Shown: positions 8,901 to 17,400 of the stretch, piece by piece
Layout of the letters: each line of letters begins with the position of its first letter
Numbering within the stretch: position 1 is the first letter of the stretch
Assembly (NCBI GenBank): GCA_905373305.1
Contig: CAJPSM010000003.1
Coordinates: forward strand, 1-43,100
Reading direction: 5' to 3'
DNA length: 43,100 bases
Source of the DNA: an uncultured Streptococcus sp.
GTDB taxonomy: Bacteria; Bacillota; Bacilli; Lactobacillales; Streptococcaceae
Translations under genes and position numbers: made by a program
Notes under the pieces: model-generated
Databases searched by the model: none
What the model was told of the DNA's origin: nothing
The model's input: only the letters and a program-made list of their open reading frames with translations

Positions 8901-11291
8901 TTCGTAGTTAGCATAGTCCCCGTAGGCTGCTTGACTATTGCTTCCACTTGGGACACTATATGTCGGTACATCCGTGATGTTGATAATCTTAGCTCCCTGA
9001 GCAATGGCTTCATTTGGTCGTTGCCAATGAATACTCCAAATATCAACTTCTACTCCGTTCCAATCAACAGGAGTGTTCCCACGTTTCGCACTGAGCGATC
9101 CCCAGATACGAGGAGTATAGCCTTTTCCTTTAATGTATTTGATAAGGTCATTGACATAGCGACGATAGCTTTCTCCGCTACCATAGTATTCATCCGTTCC
9201 GATATGAACAGTGGACACGCCATGAAGCGGTGCATCTGGACCATCGAGGAGTTTGTCATAGACTGATTTGACAAATTTAAGAGTTTCTTCGTATTTATTG
9301 TCTAGATCGAGCATGGCTACGCGCTCGACATTGTGCTTGCCTGCATAATCGCTCAGGCCGCCTTGATACATGAGGTCTGGGCGGACTTTGACAAAGGACA
9401 AGGCATGACCTGGTGTGTCAATTTCTGGCACTAGGTTGATATGCAAGGCCTTGGCAAGTTTAATCAGATTTTGCATTTCTTCCTTGGTATAATGCTCATC
9501 TGATGTCAATTTTTGACCATTCTTACCGACAATGTCTGTCTCCACACGGAAACCAGTCTTGGCATGTTCAAGGACATACTTGAGTTCTTCTTCTTTAGAA
9601 AGGTTCTTACCTGCCAAGTGTTCCTTGAGAAAGATATAGTTATCATTAAGGTGCAACTGCAAGTCGTTCATCTTGTAGTAAGCCATGTTGAGCATGATGT
9701 CTACAAGAGTGTCATAAGGGATAAATTTACGACCTGTATCCAGCATAAAGCCACGGTGGCTGAAACTTGGGAAATCACGAATTTCACCATTTTGTAGGTC
9801 TGTTTCTCCCATTTGAAGAAGAGTACGAGTGGCGTAGAAGGCTCCTGTGTTTGTGGCAGCTTCGATGGTAATCACATTATTTTGGATAGTGATACCGTAG
9901 CCTTCCTTACCGTAACCCTTGTTTTCAACCTTTTTAAATTCGATTCGTTTTTGAGCCTGCTTGTCACCTGTCGCCAGTTCCAATCCACGGCTGGCAAGGT
10001 CTGACTGGTAGAAGGTTGCAGCCTGATCAAAGCCAGAATCTCCTGTTGCAAGGACTGTATCTGAAGTGATAGAAGATTTGCCTTCGCGACCATACCATTG
10101 TTGGACCGCTGGTGCAACTTTTGGTTTCACACCCACACCTTCGTCCTGATGTAGCCCCTTGATGACTACTTCAAACTCCTTAGTGAAAGTATGACTGTCT
10201 CTGATTTGTTGTACCATGACCTTGACACGTTGATCTGTCAGAGGTTGGTAGATGCGATTTTGAAGGTCAATCACACCCTGCTTGTTACTGCCGATCAGAC
10301 TAACCTGACCTGGCAAACTTGGTAGGACAAGAGACTTGCCATCTTCAGCCACATCCAACTGGTTAACTTGGCGGATATCCGTTACCTTACTATGGTCCGG
10401 AACGTTTGAATAAGCTCGAATTTCTTGGATTCCAACGTTTCTCCAGCCCATTGTTCCCGCTTGATAATCATTGACCTCCAATTTGAGGTACTTAGCTTTG
10501 ATACTTTCAGCTAGATCTACTTTCTCATCTAAAACAGGATCTCCAGTCTTGGTATGAGCGAGTTTCCATTGTTTTTCTCCATTAGCGCCCACGTCTTCTT
10601 GACCTGCGTAGTAGAGACTCCAAGATTTGATATTTGGGTCATTTTGCCCATTACGAAGACGACGATCCCAGTCTATTTCTACATGCTTGATAAGGGTAGT
10701 TTTGGGAAGAGTTAATTCGAAGGTTGGTTTTGGTACATCTCTGTCCGTTGCCCATCTAGTATTATTGTCACCATCAACTGCTTTGTCAGCTGTAAAGCTT
10801 GTTCCAGCCTCATGGTTGTTTGCTGAAGCAGTAGCACCTTCGAGATGGTTGACATCTTCTCTATCTTCGATTGTCTTTTCAGCTGGTTTTACTGCTGGTG
10901 TAGTGGTTTCCGCAGGTTGATTATCCGCCTTTGGTGTTTCAAACGGTTTCGGCGTTTCTGATGGCTTGGGACTTGCAGGACTTGTCTCTGGTTTTGCCTC
11001 CTCACTTGCTGCAGGTTTTGTTCCTTCTTCGGTTGCCTGGCTACCCTCTTGATTTCCTTCTGTTGCAGCTTCTGCATCCGCCTTTTCAAGCGCAGCTGCT
11101 AAATCATCTGGTAACTTATCCAGAGCTTGAACATGAGTGATACTTCCCTCTGTCTCTGAAGGCGCTGCTGTTTCTGCTGCCTGAACCATATTGGCGCCAA
11201 AGATACTAGCACCAATCATAACGGAGGCTGCACCAATTGTAAATTTGCGGATACTATAATGACAGCGTTTCTCAAAAAAGTGTTTGTCCAT
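2949..11291 (-). CDS. Cell-wall-anchored GH20-GH84 fusion hexosaminidase with F5/8-type modules
   Basis: A surface enzyme of about 2780 residues predicted to remove beta-linked N-acetylhexosamines from host glycans. Modules in order are: YSIRK signal peptide (1-40); low-complexity Pro/Glu/Ala stretch; F5/8-type C (CBM32-like) module (about 145-300); GH20 accessory domain (about 385-500) and GH20 barrel with the D700-E701 pair in HIGTDEYY; LamG-like beta-sandwich (about 910-1060); CBM32-like module (about 1065-1200); GH84 domain (about 1255-1700) with the DD pair D1519-D1520 in ILADDAPSP; helical region; three to five further F5/8-like modules to about 2560; 37-residue repeats; LPATG at 2748, membrane segment and charged tail. 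I chose the ATG at 11291 because AGGAG lies just before it; the in-frame ATG at 11312 has no such site. GH84 enzymes may act on O-GlcNAc or hyaluronan; the substrate is not settled by sequence. No such gene lies between GH101 and pbp1a in the pneumococcal order I remember. Confidence 0.93.
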   Translation of the reverse strand: MDKHFFEKRCHYSIRKFTIGAASVMIGASIFGANMVQAAETAAPSETEGSITHVQALDKLPDDLAAALEKADAEAATEGNQEGSQATEEGTKPAASEEAKPETSPASPKPSETPKPFETPKADNQPAETTTPAVKPAEKTIEDREDVNHLEGATASANNHEAGTSFTADKAVDGDNNTRWATDRDVPKPTFELTLPKTTLIKHVEIDWDRRLRNGQNDPNIKSWSLYYAGQEDVGANGEKQWKLAHTKTGDPVLDEKVDLAESIKAKYLKLEVNDYQAGTMGWRNVGIQEIRAYSNVPDHSKVTDIRQVNQLDVAEDGKSLVLPSLPGQVSLIGSNKQGVIDLQNRIYQPLTDQRVKVMVQQIRDSHTFTKEFEVVIKGLHQDEGVGVKPKVAPAVQQWYGREGKSSITSDTVLATGDSGFDQAATFYQSDLASRGLELATGDKQAQKRIEFKKVENKGYGKEGYGITIQNNVITIEAATNTGAFYATRTLLQMGETDLQNGEIRDFPSFSHRGFMLDTGRKFIPYDTLVDIMLNMAYYKMNDLQLHLNDNYIFLKEHLAGKNLSKEEELKYVLEHAKTGFRVETDIVGKNGQKLTSDEHYTKEEMQNLIKLAKALHINLVPEIDTPGHALSFVKVRPDLMYQGGLSDYAGKHNVERVAMLDLDNKYEETLKFVKSVYDKLLDGPDAPLHGVSTVHIGTDEYYGSGESYRRYVNDLIKYIKGKGYTPRIWGSLSAKRGNTPVDWNGVEVDIWSIHWQRPNEAIAQGAKIINITDVPTYSVPSGSNSQAAYGDYANYERQYNSWTPNDFRTGGGPLLPASHPSILGGGHAVWNDNIDLHETGLTSYDIFKRFFKSMQTTAERTWGSDRAAATFAERTLPTSPYAPQSNPEKAIASEELFNITPDKVKEYATKKVTATENGLAFEKDSSIEGLPGDVGPSHVLKFDVTVTGDGEQTFSTSGDNRLYLADKDGYLAYQFEQFHIQFKKKLEKNKRYQISIVTKPQSTEVYVDGEKIERIANPAHPRFAHNSLVLPLESIGGFKGILHSAELSDKPFVNPRLISNDKITATASSQQLPGNATEGAVEKAFDNDPNTFWHTKWTGDTAPYSLTMTLKEAEKVNGLTYLPRPGGGNGVVTRYEIYAQKDGQMVKVSEGNWDNNAQEKTVNFAAVHTNKIELKVLEGVGGFASAAEVHLLKPAKEGQETPDPSQPQPPSTPEKPKVDQTGDGTVELADQFTASKPASEDSIAAASKSADYLKKEYKVFPTPQKVTYGEGVTALRKQVNLVMGDQLDIYTRNRLKSVLQDNQVSYTTGKSAVAGATNIYLGVHGQGSQAEQNLSKVSAGLFDKIDAYALTIKDNSISIVGKDTDAVFYGLTTLKHMLKESQVPVLRNVTVEDYAELKNRGFIEGYYGNPWSNADRAELMRFGGDLKLNQYFFAPKDDPYHNKKWRELYPEEKLAEIRELARVGNQSKTRYVWTIHPFMNNRIRFGNEAHYQEDLATIKAKFTQLMKVGVREFGILADDAPSPVGGYNSYNRLMKDMTDWLTEMQGTYSGLRKEMIFVPGQYWGNGREDELKSLNENLPSSTSMTLTGGKIWGEVSESFLSTLKNNLSAGGKTYRPVSLWINWPVTDNSKQHLILGGGEKFLHPNVDPSLLSGIMLNPMQQSEPSKIALFSGAQYSWKQWKSEEEAKKINDIAFNFVENGHFEDSKVSAAFRELGKHMINQNMDNRVVKLEESVDLAPKLTDFMTKLKAGQDVTAERAALRAEFAKIKEAAELYKASGDQKMVAQIHYWLDNAIDQMNALDAFLTGTEAMATNDAAKLWDSYYKGLKFYEQSQTHTFHYVDHMEKAELGVQHIRPFILSLKEILASEVQKVLHPDQIISTFITNRTGVEGGLAEVTDGDLATHAIIKSPNSIKTGDYIGMKFNKPVAIQTLTFAMGTQANPRDTFSKAEVQYQDENDNWVTLKEPSYVGNESLLKFENLNIKAKAVRMIATADRENTWFAVQEIAVNRPVEKARSQQATTVSLSSNLVYKLNTSARQITDGKDNTEAMMANADGSNTTPVDAWAQLDLGEVKSVTKVRLRQGTGDKLSAGVLEYSTDGTTWQELDRLAGEQTKEVTRAINARYIRVRSTKAIDLWWRIQDFSVETRSGNSELTDTNVDALKETPVVDSLGRYELQIPAGTKLPANSYLGMKLDRIHQVKSIQLQGQANPALSLEYSANAQEWTPASQLTDRSVATHLVRYVRLVNKTDQEQAVTATSLLVTTKEVQPTKLESTSMGIHPAYGSNDVRKINNLDQLFDGVYNNFVEFSDYARKGGHVTLKLGSERTIKKIRAYIQDGTQNYLRDGKIQVSQDGKTWTDVVTVGDGVANSQHDDSLTDGWTHDSKMPGNRYIEGELTTPVKANYLRVLYTADYDARFVGFTELVINDGEFVKPINDPTVEGNGGESQGNLYNNLVDGKVLTSYKSEKEKGELVYHLSEPTNANHLRLVSSLPEGAKARILARTLKDGQDSWTDLGAITSSLQTFAIRNGGSLLDVKLVWEGGKAEFYELASFYQELTEESVQSSKGDEEPPVLSKPDFTGGVNAAEAAVHEVPEYTGPLGTAGDQPAPTVEKLEFTGGVNAVEAAVHEVPEYTGPVATVGDQAAPTVEKPEFTGGVNAVEALVHELPEYTGPLGTAGDQPAPTVEKPDFTGGVNAVEAAVHEVPEYTGPLGTAGDQPAPTVEKPEYKLNLSPLADTKTPEVKHDDQKELPATGKSKSDTALFLAGVSLALSAIFIAKGKKE
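3123..3575 (-). repeat. 37-residue tandem repeats in the wall-spanning region of the GH20-GH84 protein
   Basis: Four near-identical units of about 111 bases encode FTGGVNAxEAAVHEVPEYTG, then a G(D)xxAPTVEKP-type linker. The units differ at only a few positions. This region precedes LPATG and most likely spans the cell wall. The part FTGGVNA-EAAVHEVPE is shared with the 17-residue repeats of the neighbouring GH101 protein. Confidence 0.9.
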
Positions 11292-11323
11292 ATTTCTCCT
11301 ATTTCCTTTCATCCGCTTACACT

Positions 11324-11337
11324 AGTAAGCGTTATCA
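11324..11337. promoter_or_regulatory. cre-like CcpA operator before the GH20-GH84 gene
   Basis: AGTAAGCGTTATCA matches 13 of 14 positions of the consensus TGWAANCGNTNWCA. It lies about 33 bases upstream of the chosen start and is nearly identical to the element before the GH101 gene, which indicates shared catabolite control. Confidence 0.75.
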
Positions 11338-11346
11338 TTTCTCCTT

Positions 11347-11377
11347 TTAAAAAGGAGAGAACCAAGAGGTCCTCTCC
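11347..11377 (-). terminator. Terminator or attenuator hairpin between the GH101 and GH20-GH84 genes
   Basis: On the - strand, GGAGAGGACC, loop TCTT and GGTTCTCTCC form a 10-bp stem (one G-U) followed by TTTTT. It would end the GH101 transcript. However, only about 55 bases separate it from the next start, with no obvious promoter in them. The 3' arm plus T run can alternatively pair with the downstream AAAAGGAGA, so an attenuator is possible. The hairpin and its flank CCAGGTGTT resemble the hairpin upstream of aliA. Confidence 0.7.
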
Positions 11378-11463
11378 AGGTGTTTGATTCATTTTCCGAC
11401 TCTGACTCCCATAGAAGTCCAAGTCACTTATCCAAACAATGTAGTTGTGGAATAAATAAATAT

Positions 11464-14400
11464 CTATTCTTTTTTACTGTTAATAGCAAAGAGGGCAGCT
11501 GACAATGCTAGGCTGATTCCTGCTAGGAAGAGGGCTGTATCAGACTGATCTTCTCCTGTTTCTGGGAGTGTCTTCTTGCTTTCTTCATTTTTCAGCCTAT
11601 CTTTGATTTCTGATGTCTTTGTATCAGCTAGTGGAGCTGGTGTCAACTTATACTCTGGTTTCTCAACAGTTGGTGCTGGTTCATCACCTGCTGTACCTAG
11701 TAGGCCTGTGTATTCTGGTTTTTCATGTACGGCTGGCTCAACTCCATTCACACCACCAGTGTATTCTGGAACCTCATTTACCAAGGCTTGAACTGCATTG
11801 ACTCCACCCTTGAACTCAGGTAGGTCATGAACAGCCGCTTCAACCGCATTAACACCACCTTTGAACTCTGGTACTTCATGTACAGCCGCTTCTGCCGCAT
11901 TGACACCACCTTTGAACTCAGGTAGGTCATGTACAACCGCTTCAACCGCATTAACTCCACCCTTGAACTCAGGTAGGGCATGAACAGCCGCTTCTGCCGC
12001 ATTAACACCGCCTTTGAACTCTGGTACTTCATGTACAGCTGCTTCTGTTCCTGCCGTGCCTAGTGGGCCTGTATATTCAGGAACTTCAAGAACTGGAGGT
12101 TGCTCTTCACCCTTGCTGCTTGTAGGAGCGTCTGGTTTAGCAGCCTTATCTTGTAATTGATTGAGATAGTCTGCGAAGAACTCGACCATTCTTTCCGTCA
12201 AGAGATGGTTGTCTGTCGCATATTTCATGCTCGCCTGAACTCCAGCCACTTCCTCTTGATTTTCTTTATCTGTCAATTTTTGAGCCTTAGCTAAAGCTGC
12301 TTCATAAGTTGACAAGTCAAGAGGTGTTTCTGCTACTTGTGGACGAGTAAAGATAAGTTCTGCTGCCGATTGGTATTTATCTCCACCATCTCCGTATGTC
12401 TTGATACCAGTAAGGACAATTTTCTTAGCCTTGATTGTCTTACCAAAGTCAATGTCTTTCGGCTTATTATTATCAGGCCAATCAGTTGCAGTGAAGGTGT
12501 GCTCCTTGCCAGACTCATCTGTCACAACCAGTTTCACATCTCTCAAGTTACCGTTTGAACCTGAACCACGTGGTACATAGCGAAGTCCTGTGATTTCAGT
12601 CGGTTCTTTCAATACCATGGTTGCAGGCTTGCCTACATCTCCACCATTCCAAGATGTATGCCATAGGCTAGATACATTGCCATCAAAGGCATTCTCTAGA
12701 CCTTCACCTGGTTGGGCAGGCGCATCCAAACTTTCAAAGTCTTCTGCTACTAAAGCTGTTTTCTTCTGAACCAAAGCATTCTTCAAGGCTTCAATCTTGG
12801 CAATCTCTGCACGCGCTTCTTCAACACTGATATCATCATCTGCTTGACTAAGGTTAAAGACTGCCTCTTTCAAAGCATCCATAGACTCTTTGGTGTAGTT
12901 GGTCATGGCTACAGTTGGCAAGTAGTTCTTCAGAGCATTTTCTGTCAACATCTTACCTGTTAGGGTAATTTCTTCGATTTGAAGATTGTCCATCACGAAG
13001 TCGTTATAACCACGGAAGTTGGCATTCCCACCTGAATCACCACGAGTATTGCTTGCATTTCCAGTTGAGTAGATACCTACCCAAGTATCGCCTGTTTCTG
13101 CACCTGTCACGAGGAAGGTTGCCTTCTTGGCTTTCTTAGAATCCGTCCAAGTATTTGGCAACTCATGCATTTCCAAGTTGCTTGCTTTCGTACCACGGCT
13201 GCCTGACTGGAATTCTCCCTTACCAACTACAAAGGCGTAGGTATTGTCAGAACCTGCTTCGTATTCAAAGGTTACACGGTAGGTCTTACCAGCTTCAAAG
13301 CGGAAGTTTTGTGGGATGGTTTGGTAAACCAAGTTACGACGGCTAACCAGTCCATTGGTCTTGAGTGACCATTTTCCTTCGATAACATCATCAACTTTCT
13401 TACCGTTCCAACCACGCTGTGTATATGGATCGTGCTTTTCAGACAAGTGAGTACGGTTATCTTCAACTCCTTCGACACCGCCCACTACAAATGGGAAGAT
13501 ACCCTGAGCAACATTTTCAAAGTCTTGTTTGAAGGTGCCTTTACCTGTATCATGGTTTTCTCCGTACATGCTTGAATTGTTTTCAAAGGTACGAATTTCA
13601 TCAAAGTAAGTTGCTTCATCACCAGCTTCACGACTCAATGTCAAAGTAACATTTGAGACGTCCGATCCAGTTGTAAAGAAGGCGTACATGTTTTGGAAGT
13701 AACTTGTATCGTCAACTGTAGCATTGTCACGACGATTGTTATGAGCATAAGCTTTGATATAGTTGAGAGCGAGTGACTTATTAGTATAAGTAGTCACTTC
13801 TTTCTCGCCAGTATTCACTGTGATACTTGCCTTAGCATTACTACGGTTATCAACACCGACATAAACCGCATACTTGGTATTTGGTTTCAAGCCAGTCAGT
13901 TTCTGAGTAAGGCTGACCTTGCTCTTATTGCCTTGGATACGAAGCATTTCATTTGCACCCTGTGATTTGACAATTTCTGCCTTGGAAGCATCACCAGAAA
14001 TGGTCCAGTGTTTCAAGGTTCCACTGTTAAATCCTTGGTCATAGATGTGCATACCTTCGCTCCATGACATTTCAGGATTGGTTTGTTTTGAACGGTAGAG
14101 AACGTATGGTTGATTTGCTAGAAGGTCTAGGGTAATCTTGCCATCTTTTACAGTTAGTTCTTGCTCTTCTGTCTTACCTTGGTCAGTTAACTTGTAAAGG
14201 TAAACCTTGCTATTTGCCCAATCACTTGGAAGTGTCCAAGTTGTTGCACCAGCCTGCGTATTGAAGTAGTACATTTTTTCCTTATCAGTAGGAAGTTTCT
14301 TACCATTTGCATCCCAGTTCCAAGGAGTCAAGTAAGCTGAACCATCTTGGATGACACGTCCGTTGAGCGTTACTGTACGTTCGCGGTATTGCGGGCTATT

Positions 14401-17400
14401 GACATCATTTGACTTACGAGTCACAACCACTTTGTTACCTGTAGCATCGACTAGCTCAACCTTCATTTCTGGAGTCCATTTATAGGTGCTACCATTATCA
14501 GACATGGTAACTGGTGTACCATTTTCCCATTTACTTACAGTGAAGTGTTGGAAGTACTTAGTCATGACGTCATGGGCAAACAAGTTGGTTACATAGCCAT
14601 TGTAGTCACTTCTTCCCTGCCAACCTTCAAAGTCTTTCATGCTGTAACCACCTAGAAGTGGGTAGTTGGCTGCACCACCGTAACTTCTGTAGTCCCCAAC
14701 CCAAGAATCTTTTTGGTGGTTGCGGATAAAGCGAGTGATAGCACTGTTGATACCTTTATTAGTGTAGCCACCATAGGTCAAGTCAGCTGCCCAGTGTTGG
14801 AAGGTAGAGTCGTATTCACCACCATGGCCCCACTCAATCGCAAAACGCCAGCCTTGTTTGTTGATTTCTTTAGCAAGAACGTGGGTAGCCCAGGCACCGT
14901 TATCACCTGATTGGCCATTGCCCCATACGTCCACATATATAAAGTCGAGACCATCACCAAGTTTTTTCTTCAAGTCTTCCCAGCGAGCCAAGCGTCCATG
15001 TGCTAGGTCATAAGCAGCATCGATATTGATACCTTGGTCTAGCCAGTTCCATCCGTAGCTGTAGCTTCCATCTGGATTCTTACGAAGAATATTTTCATTA
15101 AAGTATTTAGACTCAGGATAAGTCTCAGAAGCGTTAACGTGGATACCTAGATGAGCTCCATATTTCTTCGCTTTTTCGATCAAGGTCTTGAAATCTTCGA
15201 CACCACCAATACGTTTACCAATATCAGCATAGTTCAAGTGTCCAGAGTCGTGACCTTCACTACCATATCCTTTAAGGAGAACACCTTGCCCAAGACCATC
15301 TGTGTGGAGATTGATCTTCTTGATACCATCCAAGGTCATAAGGAATGGGTTCTGTGCTTGAGAACCAAAGTTCATCGCGATACGATAAGCTGTGATATCC
15401 TTGACTTTTTCCCAACCTTGAGGGTTGTTCATAATGCTACGATAAGCAATGGCTCCATCTTGCCAATCCACTTTCTTATCCGCATTGGCATCTTCAGTAA
15501 TAACAACCTTGGCACTTGGAAGTTCCTTGGTGTATTCTGGGAAGACAATGCCCTTATAAGCTTTTTCCCATTGCCATTCAGAGCTATGAATTCCAACATA
15601 GTTGGTATTCCCGACTGTTTCCTTGTAGGCTGTCAAGCGGGTCCAGTCATAAGAACCTCCACCGTAGCTGTTTTGAGAGTTACTCCAAACACCTGCAGCA
15701 AGCTTATCTGTAGAAACAAATCCATACATGTAACCCTTGGCTAGGTCTTTCATTGGATTGGTTACATCAATATGATCATCTCCGCTGACATGGGTATTAT
15801 TTGACATGGTTGCCCCATCAAACTTAGCACCAGCTTGATCACTAGAAACAGAGACTAAAGCATTGCCAAGGAAACTAATAGAAGAAAGCAGTTTTCTTTC
15901 ATCATCAATCTTTTGACCTGGAGTAACTTGATTATGGTTGACAATCTTGGTCACATCAAAGTGCAACTGATTATCCACAACTTGCAGACGAACTGTCATT
16001 TCCGCATTGATAAGATTAGCATCATCGCGAAGCTTCATCAAGTACTCTGCAGTTGTCTCATTGATTTTTTTGTAAGTAACTTCAGGTGTGACTTCGTGTT
16101 TGTTGATAAATACTTTATTGAATTGTTGAACTTGTCCTGGCAAGGTATGCCCGTTCAAACTGTATTCTTTAATACGTGGGAAGGCTTGGTCAATCACTGC
16201 TTTGAGGACCTTAGACTGGATCGTGTCATAAGTCACCTTGCTATCATCAACTTCAGGACCTGTTTCTTTTTCAGCAGGAGTATCCTCTGTTTTCACACCC
16301 TCTTGGTTATCCGTTTTAACGCTGACAACTGTTCGCTCATCGCCATAAGAGCCTGCCTTGAGAAGAATCTTCTTCTCATTTTTAAGATGATCATTGACCG
16401 CAGCTGGTAGAGTTACTGTATCAAAGAGATTGACATCGTTATTCGTTGCATTGAGTTGCCCATCTGACTTGAGGGTAATTGATAGGCGGTTGGTTGATCC
16501 TGTTTCAGGGGCAGCGACACGACTACCTCTATACCAAGTGCTAGTTGTTGGAGATTTATACTCCCAGAACCAACCATCCTTGTCATAACCGACAAAAACA
16601 TTATTATTGGTATCTTTAAATTTCAGGAAGACACCAAAGCGTGATTTGCCCTTTTCAGAATCTTCTTTGAAGGTTAAATCAACAGTTGCATTTCCATTGG
16701 CATCAACGGTCAAGCCCTTCTTTTCAAACAGGGCTGGTTTGCCTGCGTTATCATTTTGAGCAGTTGAGGATAGTTGATTGTAGCGGACACCTTTTTCTTC
16801 TCGGATAGTGACTGTTCCCTGTTGTTCTTTTTTCTCTACAGTTTGCCATTCAGGTGTCGCTTTCTCAGGTGTTTCAGGTTTAGCAGCTGGTTTGTCCTCT
16901 TTTGGTTTGTCTTCGGCTGGTTTTTCTTTCTCTTCCAAGTCTGCTGGTTTGACACTTGAAATCCCCTTCATGTGATCTTGGATCCATTTCAATTGGGCAG
17001 GTGAGAAGAGAATACCACCACTACGTTGGCCAACAACTCCATTTTGATGAACACCGACGAGTTTTCCTTCTGTATCAAAGATACCGCCACCACTAGCACC
17101 TGGATGACTACCTTGATAACCAATCCCTTTTACACCCTCACCGTAGGATTCGACTAATTCAACAGTTGTATTGAGCACTGGTGATAATTTTCCAGTTGGA
17201 TAGCCAAAGATATGCAATTTATCTCCAACCTTTTTCACTGCAGGTTTTTCAGTCACTTCTGCTGGAGCATTTTCCAGAACTGTTCGCAATCGAACAAGAG
17301 CCAAATCATTCTTGTAGCCTTTTAGGAAACCTTCACGATCCCAGTGAATAATGTCTTTTTTACTAAATTTAACATCTGGTAGTCCTGGATAGGAAATGCT

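Noticed and set aside
11292..11312. ATG at 11312 as start of the GH20-GH84 protein
   Set aside because: It lacks a ribosome site, and the AAGGAAATAGGAG that serves the next ATG would lie inside the coding region. MDKHFFEKR matches the usual start before a YSIRK signal.
15151..15744. A 197-codon open frame on the + strand opposite the GH101 barrel
   Set aside because: The opposite strand encodes the conserved GH101 catalytic domain; the + frame has no recognisable motif and no start signal.
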